Positions 10,328-22,173 are shown, counted from the first letter of the stretch. The stretch is 64,000 nt of DNA from Agroathelia rolfsii (GCA_018343915.1 JABRWF010000002.1:3596001-3660000), one strand, 5' to 3'. A program made the numbers and translations. Notes: a model not told the origin generated them from the letters alone.

Positions 10328-11222
10328 ATGTTTACTGGTCTGGTACGCTCGTGTTCGCAAACAATCAGCTGCAAATAACTCTGAGACTTCAATAATGCTG
10401 GAAGAATAGATAGAGCACCTGGGCACTGTCATCGCCATCTCCCTAGATGAAGGTGGATGCACCCTCACCATTGGTGATTCAGCACCTATACTCGACGATT
10501 GTCATATTGGCGATTCGATTGCGGTAAACGGTGCCTGCCTCACTGTCACGGAGTTTCACAAGGAGGATAAAGGCGGTTGGTTTACAGTATGGTTGGCGAA
10601 CGAAACACTTGACAGGACCGATCTTGGTAAGCACACCTAAAGCTGCCTACCATGTAGTGCTGATACGGATTAATATATCTAGGAGAACGCAAGGTAGGAG
10701 ATCGAGTAAATCTTGAGCGGGCTATGGGCGCACATGTACGCTTTGGTGGACATTTCGTTCAGGTCTGTTCGACTTTGAGCGTTCCTTTGAGAAGATTCGT
10801 TCTCACCAATCACATAGGCTCATGTTGATACGACTGCCACAATCGTTTCTTCAATCCCCGATGGAGAATCTTTGAGGGTTGTTTTCGAACTACCTGAACG
10901 AACCCCGGAGCGTCCATCTTTGCTGCCCTTTATCATTCCCAAGGGATATGTGGCACTTGATGGTGCTTCACTGACAATTACCTTCGTGGATGATGAGCGA
11001 CGCCAGTTCGGTGTAATGCTTATCACACATACACAAGAACGGATCACCATCCCACGCAAGAAAATTGGCGATAAAGTCAACGTTGAGGTAGATATGGTAG
11101 GCAAATATGTCCAGAAAAGTGTTGTTGCCACACTAGGAGGCGAGGGTACTAGCGATAGCATGAGAAACTTAATTGAAAAGGTTGTGGAGGACGTGCTGAA
11201 GAGAAAAGGAATTATTTCTTAG
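10328..11222 (+). CDS. RIB5: Riboflavin synthase alpha chain
   Basis: Four exons (10328-10342, 10410-10626, 10683-10762, 10818-11222) give 238 residues. The enzyme dismutates two 6,7-dimethyl-8-ribityllumazine molecules to riboflavin, the last step of vitamin B2 synthesis. The first exon is only 15 nt and encodes the family hallmark MFTGL, which joins to IEHLGTV. Both lumazine-binding half-repeats are visible: the first with GDSIAVNGACLTV, NLERAMGAHVRFGGHFVQ and AHVDTTA; the second with VALDGASLTI and a C-terminal NVEVDMVGKYVQKS. Each half carries the expected NGxCLTV/DGxSLT motif. The start is certain because of the conserved N-terminus. The length is typical (yeast Rib5 is 238). Confidence 0.95.
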
Positions 11223-11614
11223 ATGAGAAAAATGCTAATGTAATGAGTAAAGTAGAAGTTGGATTGATACTTGAATATCATGGGTGGAATCGCCGCTATT
11301 ACGATACTAGTGTACTATGCCTGATGGTCATGCAGTCATATTTACGATCGAAGTTTCACGTATACTAGTATACTTAATGCGCGCCAGATTTTAAGTGCTT
11401 TTTCCGCGATTGGTAAGCCCAATAGCTGTACAGCCCTTTGATTTTGATGTCGTTGTCAAAACTACGAGATAAGCATTGTAGTATGACTCGAACAACACTC
11501 AATTTTGATTTTAGCAGCGACCACATGGTATGTTCCCCTGGATAGACACTCTCATATAAAGTGGCCTGGTTGTGCACATAAAGTATACTATAAACTTACG
11601 CTCAGCACTCTACC
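11223..11614. other. Intergenic region before methyltransferase gene
   Basis: 392 bp without a credible frame. It contains TATAAA-like sequence around 11555-11590 close to the methyltransferase start. A short palindromic TATACTAGTATA occurs near 11360. Confidence 0.35.
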
Positions 11615-12292
11615 ATGTCTTCTAACACAGAAATGTCAGAGAAGCTCAGGGAGGGTGCCGCAAAAAGGGCAATCGTCGAAACAGGCTATGATGCGATTGC
11701 TCCAAAATACTTTGCTTGGTCATCCCCGAGGCCTACCACGACCCGTGCGGAATACGTTTCCAAGCTGATTGCCCTCCTACCGGCCAAGGCCCGCGTTCTT
11801 GAACTAGGATGCGGAGCTGGAGTACCTACCACTCAAACACTTATCAAAGCCGGCTTGGACGTTACTGGAGTCGACATCTCCGCCGCCCAGATTAATCTCG
11901 CACGAGAGCACATTCCCGAAGCCACCCTGATCCATGCCGACATGATGAAGCTGAGGTTCGACAATAACACATTCGATGCTGTCATGGGATTTTATTCCCT
12001 TTTTCATATTCCACGTGAAGAGCAGAGCACCATCATTCGTCGAATTACACAATGGTTAAAACCTGGAGGATGGTTCCTCGCTAACCTAGGTACCGGGGAA
12101 GGCGATGTATGGATAGATGACTGGATGGGTGCCCGTATGTTCTCAAGTGGACTAGGCGTCGAGGGTAACAGGGCAATGCTCAAGACGGATGGCGAGGGCC
12201 TGAGGATTGTTGAGGACGAGGTTGCAGTGGAGAAAGTTGGCGGTTTTGATGAAACATTCCATTGGATTTTTGCCACGAAAAAAGACGAGTGA
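11615..12292 (+). CDS. Class I SAM-dependent methyltransferase
   Basis: An intronless gene of 225 codons with a Rossmann-fold methyltransferase domain. Motif I (VLELGCGAG, residues 61-69) binds S-adenosylmethionine. The acidic residue after strand 2 is in VTGVDISAAQI, and HADMMKLRF and FDAVMGFYSLFHI follow as motifs II/III. LKPGGWFLANLG is the usual post-motif segment. It resembles small stand-alone methyltransferases of the Methyltransf_11/25 groups. The substrate cannot be inferred: fungi have many such enzymes acting on small molecules. The start ATG (ACCATGTC) is in a good context. The 3' end faces the RING gene, convergent, with a gap of about 140 bp. Confidence 0.85.
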   Translation: MSSNTEMSEKLREGAAKRAIVETGYDAIAPKYFAWSSPRPTTTRAEYVSKLIALLPAKARVLELGCGAGVPTTQTLIKAGLDVTGVDISAAQINLAREHIPEATLIHADMMKLRFDNNTFDAVMGFYSLFHIPREEQSTIIRRITQWLKPGGWFLANLGTGEGDVWIDDWMGARMFSSGLGVEGNRAMLKTDGEGLRIVEDEVAVEKVGGFDETFHWIFATKKDE

Positions 12293-12429
12293 AATATCGA
12301 ATGTATTAAGAAACTCCGCTGTAGCCTAAGTATACATGCAATTTATGCGCGAAAAATAACGAGTATTGGTTCAACGATGTCGGCCGAGAAGTCGTCTTAG
12401 CCATCCTATGGAAGTAGTAAAGACGTATA

Positions 12430-14048
12430 TTAGTCAAGCTCGTCCCCCCAGCCGCCTGGTACGTGCTGACCTCCACCTGTGCTATTGCTAGGACTATGGG
12501 TAGGAGGCCTGGTCGATGACTGTGGATTGCTGCTTTGACTGGGGCTTTCTGAAGGATTAGAAATATCGTGGCGATCACCACTGAGTAAAGTATCAAGAAG
12601 TCCCGATCCAGTAGAGCGATTACTACTATTAGGGCTTTGTGAACGTTCGGGAGGACTTGATGGTCGTGATCCGGAGCCGGAGGATGGATTACTTCCAGAA
12701 GCGGGAGGATGTTGGTCCGGTTGCCGTATCAGGGCATATCTAATTACAAGATATGTTAGCCGAATGCTATAGCGATTTTGACCAAAACTCACCGACAAAC
12801 TGGACACGTCCCACTGGACTTGAGCCATGGGACGATGCATGGCTCATGGAATGGATGTTTGCATGGCAATGTTACAACAACCTGTTCATCAGGATCCTCA
12901 GTTTGAAGGGAAAATTGTTCCTTGCAAACCGCACAATCTTTCTCTAACAGTGGTGCTGGGGTAGCATAAGCGCACGGAATGATTGTTATAACACAATGTT
13001 TAACTCACATCCTTCCTCAAGAATGTCTTTGGGAAGATTATTAATTATCTCTTCTGTAGCTGGGACGGGACGATGAGCATTGGCGTTCTCCATTAGTTGC
13101 GTCATAATCCGATCTAGGGCCTCCTGGCCGAATACATAGTCACCCCATCGACCACTAGGCTCTGGACCATCGCCTCCAAGACCGAGAAGGGCGGCAAAGG
13201 GATCATTCCCTCTTGTGCCACCAGCAGCTCTGTGTCCCATCAACATCATCAAATATTGGGCCATCATGGGTCCAGTTATAGTGCGATCCTCTCGATCGCT
13301 CTCAGCTGGACCACGTCTCATGAATCTAAGATAGCTTTAGATAGTGAGGAAGAGTAAAATTAAAATTAATGCGACCTACTCAGACATTAGTGGTGGACTG
13401 TCAGAAGTGTCATCATCCGAGCCACCAACGACAATGGGTCGTCTTTGACCTGTGCCAGGGCCGCCCACTTGAATTTGTATGCGGCGGTTCTACTAACATT
13501 TTCAGAATGATGATAAAATAATCTGTGATGCACAACGCACTGGCCCATTGCTACCAAAAACAAATCCCCCGCCAAAGGGACTAGTATCAGGAGATCCTGG
13601 TGATCCTGGTGATCTAGGACCGGGCAGTCCATTTAATAGGGCTGATAATGCACCCAAGAAATTGTCTGGGCTACCAGCACCACCTCGACCGAAGGCATCT
13701 TCTAGAGGATCATGACCAAATTCTCTGGGATTATCACTAGGATTCTCCATCTGCAGACCTGGTCAACCAGTGACAATATAATTGATCCCAATACAAAAAC
13801 GACAGTATACCTTCTCTACAAAATCACTACGACATGAGGCACATCGCGGGTCGGGCATCTTGAGCATGGAATAACTTTAGCTGCTTGTATATAGTATGTA
13901 GAGGTGGGCGCTAACCATCAAGGGTCTCATCTCGGCATGGCACTATGAAACAAGCAGCAATAATTTAAGCTATGACGCATTACACAAGAATTAGTAATGC
14001 AGATATGCGCACTTGGTAGCAATACCACAAAGGCTCTCGAGAGGACAT
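12430..14048 (-). CDS. RNF126/RNF115-type RING-H2 E3 ubiquitin ligase
   Basis: Eight exons (minus strand: 14048-14013, 13942-13916, 13858-13811, 13750-13541, 13492-13380, 13325-13009, 12955-12793, 12739-12430) join in frame to 407 residues. The N-terminus encodes the CxxC...CxxC zinc ribbon of this family (WYCYQCHAEM, then PDPRCASCRSDFVE), which in human RNF126 binds BAG6 and ubiquitinated clients. A glycine/proline-rich middle follows. The RING-H2 is near residues 250-300 (CAVCKEQF, LPCKHPFHEPCI, TCPVCR), with all eight ligands visible. The C-terminal tail is Ser/Pro-rich and disordered. The likely role is ubiquitin transfer to misfolded or mislocalised cytosolic proteins. Exon 2 is only 27 nt. 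The gene is divergent from the ABC transporter. Confidence 0.88.
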
Positions 14049-14317
14049 TGTAAGCAGTGAAAATATTATGTTCCTAATTATCCAAGACAAATCCGATCCT
14101 AGGTATAGTCGTAGTAGATGTCAAGAAGTAGCAATTCCGACACTGGTGGTCCGTGGGTACAGCCTTGTCAGCCTCCGTGGTGCAGCGCGGCTCACACTAC
14201 GTCACGCGGGACTTCAGGTGTTACGTCACGCTCCTCGGAACTATCGGAACGGTCACGTGTTACATCAGTAAACTGTAGTCCTTCAAGTTGGTAGCAATGT
14301 AAGCCGCGTTCACCATC
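14049..14317. promoter_or_regulatory. Shared divergent promoter, RING ligase / ABC transporter
   Basis: The 269 bp between the two start codons must hold both promoters. It contains two TACGTCA sites in the same orientation (14198-14204 and 14222-14228), each continuing as TACGTCACG. These resemble CRE/ATF-CREB bZIP targets. A CACGTG E-box follows at 14254-14259. The motifs are read directly; factor binding is inference. Confidence 0.5.
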
Positions 14318-17300
14318 ATGTTGGTACCATGGTCGAGTGACTTCATTCGACTGGTCATTGTTGGGAGTGCAATACCCGGCGGACTCGTCATTCTGGCAAT
14401 TGTATGGAGTCTTGCTCGTACTCTTCCACTGCCGAAGCATATCCTTGTTCTCGGTCGGCCTTTCCGTGACTTTCTACAACTCGAAGACTTGCACGAGCAA
14501 CATGGCGAGCTCCTATTTGTCCCTCTATGGAAGAACCGTGCTTTAATCTCAATCTCAATCCTGAGCTCTGCTATCTGGATGTCTGCTCCCCCATATATGG
14601 CTGTTGCTGGAGACCGATGGGGTGCTCTTCGTGCTGCAGTGCAATCTGCAAGTTGGGTATGAGAAATGTTGAGAATAATTGCTAGCGTTCATTCACATTA
14701 ATCAAATGCCAGGCTGCCATTGCATTAAGACTGGCTATAATACCCCCCGTGACGCCTCCTTATATCCCCATCGTATTTGCACTGACGAGTACGGTTGCCA
14801 AATCCATCGACCTGTATTATGATATAAGGGGTTGGAGTATCAACGGAGCCATTATCTTTGACATTGCATTGGCCGCACTGTTCTCTGTTTTCATATGGGT
14901 TGCTGGTACATATCCCTTGCAAGTGAAAATGCCATCCACCAACGTTGCTGAGAATAACGATGTAAGAGCTTTATTGGATGGGAAGATTATATGAGATGAT
15001 GATTCGAAGTTTTACTTTTACTTAAGATCCCTTCTGATAAACTGACGATGCCTGAGGATTTCGTGACGTTGTGGACGTGGTGTAATTTCTCTTTCGTGGA
15101 GCCCATACTTGCTGCTGCATCCATGAAACGCCTAGATGACTCCGACGTCTGGCGTCTCTCGCCCTATTTCAAGCACAAGAACCTGTTCACCAAATGGATT
15201 GATTATCGTAAAAGGTATACTGATATTATCATACCACATAAAGCAACATAGTGATGATAAGTTTATAGATACCCTACCCATTCCGTCTTACGCTTTTTAT
15301 TGGCCTCAAACTCGCTTGACTTGATTATCGATGTATCACTAGAGCTGTACACCGCATTTGCGGGCTTCATTCCACCTTATGCATTACAGACAATCCTTGC
15401 TTCCCTCAACTCAGAGGCACCCGGGGCGCGTGTCACGGCATTCAAGTGGACTGTCATAACTTTTCTTGCACATCTCTCCTATGCTCAAAAGGATCTTTGG
15501 CAAAGCTGGCATACCAGAAGATGCTACGAACGTACACGTGGCCAGTTATTCTGTGCCTTACACTGGAAAGCGCTGATGAGACAAGATGTAAGCGGGAAGG
15601 TTGCCACAGACAATAACGAGACAGATGGGAAGCAAAACGCAGACCTTGGGAAGATTGTTAACTTAATGCAGTATGTAACCGGAATATTCTTCGATAATGC
15701 TTCTTGTTCTCACTTTATTCATCTAGAGGGGATGCATATGCGGTCTCGCAACGCTTCTGGGAGTTTTCTGGCATATTTTCGGTATGTGATCTACTTTCGA
15801 CAGGATGATCCGTTGACTTATGGGAATGAAAACAGTCGCCAATTAAGCTTGTCATCGCTATGGTTTTCCTTTACAAGTATGTGGCTCTCTCAATTACGAC
15901 TTGCTCCAGTCTCATTGACTCTCTCAACAGCGTTCTTGGATGGAGTGCTCTTGCCGGAGTCGCCGTATTATTATTATTCATGTTACTTAATTATCCCCTA
16001 GCAAAATACAATATTCATGCAAGTGTATTAATTATGCTTTTTCGGGAGATTTGCTCATTATGATTGTGAATAGATCACTCGCCAATCTTGGAAAGCAAAG
16101 GATTCGAGGATGAACACTGTCAATGAACTCCTGCAAAACATTCGTTTCCTCAAGTTCTATGGATGGGGTGAGTGCTTTGGATACGCTTATTGTAGCTATC
16201 AAATTGACCCCCCTTTCTCAGAAAACCACTGGGCCCAAAAGTCTCGCGAAGGGCGTGAAAGGGAGCTATCTTGGAGAGTCAAAGAAAACATTGTTTCGAC
16301 ATTTATATCATTTATTTGGTTTGAAAACATTTAATATTATTTAAGTTTCGACCGATTTAACCGTATACTCTTAGGACTTGGGTGCCCTCTGCCACCGCTT
16401 TAGCCGCTTTCACATGCTACACAGTCGTCGCGAAGCAACAGCTGACAGTTGACAAAGCCTTCACGGCAGTCGCTCTCTTCTCTCAGCTCCAGGGGCCTAT
16501 GACAGATCTACCGGGACAGATTTTTGCTATGTTGCATGGTAAGACGCTCAATTGCTCTCCAGGAGTCAGACCTGATCCTCTTTCTTTCTTTTTTTTTCTT
16601 TTTACAAAGCCTATGTATCTATGCAGCGTATCGAAGAGTTTTTAGCTGAGCCCGAAGTACCGGATTGGGCGTCCTCCCTCAAAGCCTCAGCTGAAATGTT
16701 TGAGGCCGGAGAAAAAGTTGCATTTGAAAGTGCATCATTTGAATGGCATGGTTTACCAAGTGACTCAAGTGCAAATTTGACGGCACAGTTCCTACTTGGA
16801 CCTCTTAACATCGAGTTCAGAGAAAATGAGCTCACCCTGATAACGGTATGTATGCTGATTTTAATATCGTCGATTATAAATGTTAATAATGATTTGACTC
16901 TAGGGACCCACCGGATCTGGTAAAAGCGCTGTTTTAGCTGCTTTGCTAGGCGGTACGCCGTCTTATTTTGCACAAAATGATGTTCGCTCAATATGTTTTT
17001 AGAAATGAACTGCCTATCGGGTAAAGTCCATCTGAATAAATTCGGCCACAAAGTTGCGTTTTGCGCGCAAAATCCCTGTAAGCTGCTATCATCACCTATA
17101 TGCTACGAAATTAAACGGGTTTGGTAGGGCTTGAACATGCGACAATTCGAGATAACATTATTTTCGGTTCCGAGTTTGGATATGATGAAGCACGTTATGA
17201 TGCTGTCGTGGAAGCTTGTGCCTTAGTGAAGGATCTGGATGCTCTTGATGCCGGAGATGAAACAGGTACGCAACGGCGGTTCGGCTCTACAATACGATTT

Positions 17301-20300
17301 GTTGATTACTCGCACAGAGATCGGCGAGAAGGGTATAACAATGGTGAGTCATGTTGCATATCTGGTTTGAATCAAGTATAAACTGGAGCTTCCTTTTATC
17401 ATTTTGCTAGTCGGGTGGTCAAAGAGCACGGTGACACTATATCTCCCACAACTATTGGTATAACAATCCGGGCTGATAATTACTTTAGCATAGCACTGGC
17501 TAGGGCCATGTATTCTCAAGCTACAGTAGGGTCAGTCTTCTTCTCACAGGGATCCTTGACTGATGCTTTGTATTTAGGTTATTCTCCTTGATGACCCGTA
17601 AGTAGAGAAATTTAATGATTCAAATATTACTGAAGATACTAACTCCCCTCAAGTTTAGCGGCTGTTGATATGCACACTGCTCAACACATCGTTACTCATT
17701 GCCTCTCCGGAGACCTAGCAAAAGGCCGTACAATAATCCTGGTAACCCACCACGTTCGCATGTGCTTAAGCGCAGCATCATATATCGTCGAACTTACAAA
17801 AGGCCGTGTTTCCCGACAAGGTCTCATATCAGAATTCTCCGATCTCGGAGAACTGGATGAAGTCTTGGAAGCGGAGGATGAACCATTTGAAGAACTTGCG
17901 CCGCCTGAAGATCAGGAGAATGAGGCGGACATTGAATCAAGGAGGAATACTCAAGTCGTAGAGCCGAAGAAACGTGTTTCTAATGGAAAACTCATTGAGG
18001 CGGAGGCCCGTGCAGAGGGCAGGGTTTCTTTTCGCACGTACTGGACGTATATCAAGGCGGCGGGAATATTCTCATGGGTATTAACAATCATACTCCTGCT
18101 TCTTATACGTGTCATCAACATCGGAAACCAAGTACGTTATAACATCTTAAAATTTCGGTCCTATCTTTGAACATGATCTTCAAACAGTTCTATTTGGCGA
18201 AATGGGGAGAAGCGTACAACCAACCTGCACTTCTCAATCTTACTTATTCCCATCTCTTGGCGTATTCTGATGACAGCTGGAATCTTCCACCTCCTGCCGT
18301 CAATGTCAGACCTTGGATATTCATCTATTTCCTGATTTCCCTTTGTGGTGCCATCGTAGTATTGCTGTACATTGCTCTAGGCTATTATGCCAGTCTTCAG
18401 GCATCCCGCACCCTGTTCCTTCAGCTCTTAAACAGACTCGTACGAGCACCCGCACGATTCTTCGACGTCACGCCCATCGGTCGGATCCTCAACCGCTTCA
18501 CTACCGATATCAACACCGTCGACGGGGCGTTGCAAAACTCGGCTCGCGCTGCCCTGTCGGGTGTATTCAACTTCATAGCATCTTTCATTGTCATTGTGGC
18601 TGTTGTCCCGTCATTTGCGCCCTTTGCGCTCATCATAGCGGGCCTCTACATACGTTTAGCGCCTCGGTACATCAGGGCCTCCAGAGATCTGCGACGTCTG
18701 GAGTCGGTTTCGCTATCTCCGGCATTTGCGGGCTTTGATGAGCTACTGAGGGGCTTGCCACATGTGCGAGCATTTGCTATGGAAAGCAGGTACCAAGATA
18801 GGTTCTACGAGAGGGTTGACACCTTCCAGACTTTCGATCACGTATATGTACAGTTGTTTCCATCTCTCTCCGTCCCTGGCGCCAATATTAATTGTATCTG
18901 GTATTAGTGGCTGGTTAGTGGCTGGCTCAGATGGCGATACGATTGTAAGAAATGCACATACATGTCGCATGCCGAGTTTTGTTTTTAACAATGTCATAGG
19001 TCTTGGATCGGTTGTAGTATTCCTGACTACCTCCTTCGCGCTACTGAACCACACGAAGAGCGGGCTCGCTGCTGTGGTCATTGTTCAGGCCGGTATCTTT
19101 GCAGAGGCGTCGAGACAGCTTGTCAGGTTTGACCTTCTTATTTAACTCTCAATTCAAATTGACAACGATATGATTCAGGGTATTAGCTCAAATGGAGCTG
19201 GACTTTAATTCAGTCGAGCGTATTGTGGAATACCTGGGTGTTCCTCAAGAAGCACCCCCAGTCATTGAGAAAAGCCGGCCGCCCGCATATTGGCCTTCGA
19301 GTAGCGGTACTGTGGTTTTCGAGGATTTTGCTGTTCGATATGCAGAGAATTTACCCGTGATCCTGAAGAATTTGTCTTTCACTGTCAAGCCTGCAGAGAA
19401 GATTGGTATTGTGAGTGACCGAAAATGAAGCTGTTGCTGTAGCCACTGACCAAGTCATACCCAGGTCGGAAGAACGGGGTCTGGGAAATCTACACTCGCT
19501 CTATCCTTACTAAGAATGGTTGAAGCCTATAAGGGTAAAATTATGTAAGATATTCGGCTCCTCTAAACACTCGAGCAGACAAGTATCAAAACTTTTACAG
19601 CATAGACGGTATAGATATATCGGGGATAGGCTTGGAGGACCTACGGACAAAAATTGTCGGTTTCTCTCTATAAGTATAAGCCCGTCCGATCATATACTGA
19701 CTTATTTACAGACTATTGTTAGTCAAGATGTCTCGTTGTTCTCTGGAACACTTCGCAGTAATCTAGATCCCTTCCAAGAACATACGGATCAAGAATGCTG
19801 GGATGTTTTAGACCGTTGTCATCTTACCAACCTCTTGCGTCGCTCTGCAGACGACGGAAGGCCACAGGATGTTTCACTAGACATGTTGATCAGCCAAGGT
19901 GGATCGCTAAGTGCTGGAGAACGACAACTTGTTTCCCTCGCCAGAGCCGTGTTGCGGAGAACGAATATTATCATTTTAGACGAAGCAACTTCGCAAATCG
20001 ACTCACGCCTTGACGATCAGGTATGAATTTTCATACCAGTTCCCCTCTGGGAATTTATTTAACTGAATGAGACACATAGATTCAAAAGACTATTCGCGAA
20101 GAGTTGTCCGGAGCCTTGGTGATAACTATCGCGCATCGTCTCAAGACCATAATTGACTATGATCGCGTCCTGGTGTTGGATGCGGGCGAAGTTAGAGAAT
20201 TCGACAGCCCTGCTACATTGATTAGACAAGAAGGGAGTGCATTCAGAGAGATGTGCAAACGAAGTGCGGATTGGTCCCTCCTGGTTGCAGCAGTAGACAA

Positions 20301-20313
20301 TAAGACAGTATAA
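14318..20313 (+). CDS. ABCC-family (MRP/Yor1-like) ABC transporter
   Basis: Twenty-seven exons sum to exactly 1,509 codons (1,508 residues), a full-length ABCC protein. The order is: an N-terminal membrane segment (about residues 10-30), further TM helices, TMD1, NBD1, an acidic linker, TMD2, NBD2. NBD1 has Walker A GPTGSGKS (about residue 651), signature MSGGQRAR, and VILLDDPLAAVD, where Asp replaces the catalytic Glu as is usual in ABCC NBD1. NBD2 has VGRTGSGKST (about 1284), LSAGERQLVSLARA, and IIILDEATSQID with Glu present. It should export drugs, conjugates or metabolites across the plasma or vacuolar membrane. Several exons are tiny (20, 19 and 26 nt around the NBD1 signature). The intron at 16019-16073 starts with GC, not GT. 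With it spliced, all exons remain in frame. Confidence 0.9.
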
Positions 20314-20566
20314 GATCTCATTCGATACATAGATACTATCTAAATATCACCCTTGAATTTTTTTTCTTTCTATTATTGTGTGAGTTATATGTTGCATCCG
20401 GAAGCAGAAATATCGAAGTCGAACATTTCGTCATACAACTTGAACGCACACCCATCCATCCATCTTTTTCCTGCACTTGATTCCCTCCGCGTATTCTTCC
20501 AGTCAATTTATTTTCTCTTTTTCAATACCTCATTAGTAGCGCTAAAAATATTCTCTATCTTATCCA

Positions 20567-21466
20567 ATGGTCGCGAAACTTGCAGCTCTGTTACTCATTT
20601 CGCACGCATACATTCAAGCTACAGCTCCAGCACTGGTTGTCGAATCTACTCATAGCCGCACTACAATTGCATTCCTGGACTCCCGCCAGCTCGGAGGCTT
20701 GCTTGGACTTAACGAACCTGCGAACGAGCCGCTCACACCATCTGTCTCGTCAACAGAGACCTCACATGCACATTCTGAACCTAGCAAATCTGCGACATCG
20801 ACGGAAAACATCATCAATGGACTCCTTCCCGGTCTGGATCTGCCCACTAATACAACACTTTTAACAACCACTATGTCGTCTTCCAAGCCAGAAACTAAGA
20901 CATCGGAGCCAACTACATTTACAAGTCCCACAACATCCTTGCTTACCACTTCTTCGGCCTTGAGCATGCCCGCTAGCAGTGTCCTGCCATCAGCACCCAC
21001 TAAAACAGTTTCGACTTCGAACACTGTCTTCATTAGCTCTAAATCCTGGAAGCGAATCGGCATCGCAGTTATCTGTGTCGCCGCTGTAGCTGTTATCGTA
21101 TGCTCCGTCTTGTTCTTCGACACCTGGTGGTCTCTCGTCCGTGATATGGCTCACGCACTGTCCCCGTGGAAGAGAAACAACTTTTCCGAACCAGATCTCG
21201 TACCCGATCCTGATTGGAAGACACACGAGTGGGAGCACAAGCTTGTGGAGGGCACAGAAGAGTTCAGTCGCTACCCATCCAAGGAAAGGCTCGCGGAAGA
21301 GTACAAGCTGACGCAGACCATAGACCCGACGACGGGCCGACTTTCTTATGGCATTGGCTATGGCTATGGATCGGAGTATGAACAGCGTCATATAGTCTAC
21401 GAGGAGGGCTACCAGCCACCAACCAGGCCTGGCATGATTTACAGGCAAGAGGGGGCGAGGCACTAG
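20567..21466 (+). CDS. Single-pass membrane protein with Ser/Thr-rich ectodomain
   Basis: An intronless gene of 299 codons. Residues 1-20 look like a signal peptide (MVAKLAALLLISHAYIQATA). Residues about 55-155 are rich in Ser, Thr and Pro and should be heavily O-glycosylated. One transmembrane helix lies near residues 165-186 (IGIAVICVAAVAVIVCSVLF), followed by a cytosolic tail with Trp/Tyr and charged residues, ending near GIGYGYGSEYEQ and QEGARH. The layout resembles fungal wall-stress sensors of the Wsc/Mid2 kind, but there is no WSC Cys domain and I do not recognise the tail. The alternative is an Agaricomycete-specific surface protein. No function is assigned. Confidence 0.65.
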   Translation: MVAKLAALLLISHAYIQATAPALVVESTHSRTTIAFLDSRQLGGLLGLNEPANEPLTPSVSSTETSHAHSEPSKSATSTENIINGLLPGLDLPTNTTLLTTTMSSSKPETKTSEPTTFTSPTTSLLTTSSALSMPASSVLPSAPTKTVSTSNTVFISSKSWKRIGIAVICVAAVAVIVCSVLFFDTWWSLVRDMAHALSPWKRNNFSEPDLVPDPDWKTHEWEHKLVEGTEEFSRYPSKERLAEEYKLTQTIDPTTGRLSYGIGYGYGSEYEQRHIVYEEGYQPPTRPGMIYRQEGARH

Positions 21467-21635
21467 TAGGAATCTGTAGGATGGATTAGGATAGATATTT
21501 TCTTTTTCTATAAGCACCCATGAACTCAGGACCTGGCATCTCTAATGCGAAATAATGTACGGGATAATAGTTGAATGCAATACAAGAGGATCAGATGCAT
21601 ATTGCAAGCAATAGATGCAGACTGACATGCAAATG

Positions 21636-21949
21636 TCATTTCTGTCCCTCTGTCGTTGGGGGTATTACGTCTTCAAGATAGTCAGAAACAAAGAGGCCAG
21701 TGAAGGCCACAGCACAGACTCCGAGAGAGAACATGAGTCGTGTCCGTGGTGGTAGGACTACAAGAGTAAGGTCCTTTTCAAGTTTGTCTTCAAGAGAGTG
21801 AAGGGTAGTGCTTTACCTGCATAAGACTCCCATATATTGCGCTGGGTTATGGGGCGTTTTGCCACGTTCTCCAGAGGTGGTCTGAGAGGGTCTGGTGATT
21901 TTGGCTTAAGAAATGTCTTTTCATCTGTTGTCCTGATTGACTTGGTCAT
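21636..21949 (-). CDS. Small predicted membrane protein, unassigned
   Basis: Two exons (21949-21817 and 21757-21636) join in frame to 84 residues. The first half is hydrophilic and Pro/Lys-rich (KPKSPDPLRPPLENVAKRP). The second half has one hydrophobic helix (LMFSLGVCAVAFTGLFVSDY) followed by a short acidic tail. The splice sites (GTAAAG donor, TTGTAG acceptor) match the local consensus. Size and layout recall small mitochondrial inner-membrane assembly factors, but I cannot match it to one. It is divergent from the myosin gene, with starts about 225 bp apart. Confidence 0.55.
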
Positions 21950-22173
21950 GGCCGCTGAAAGTTAACAAGTCCGAGTCCCGAGTCCCACTGCCAGTGGCAG
22001 CGACCACGGATACGGAAGCAAATAAACGCGCTTCGGAGGGCGGAGCCGGATGCCGTTATTGGCTCGTGTCGGAGTGATGATGGCCCTCACCGCGCCTTGA
22101 TCACGACAGCACACTGGAAATACCCTGGCCTCTCGAACAGCCACTTAACCATAGCTTGACCTGAGCGATCATA

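Noticed and set aside
14318..20313. ABC transporter as a pseudogene because frames are broken into many short ORFs
   Set aside because: All breaks are explained by 26 introns; summed exons are in frame and both nucleotide-binding domains have intact motifs.
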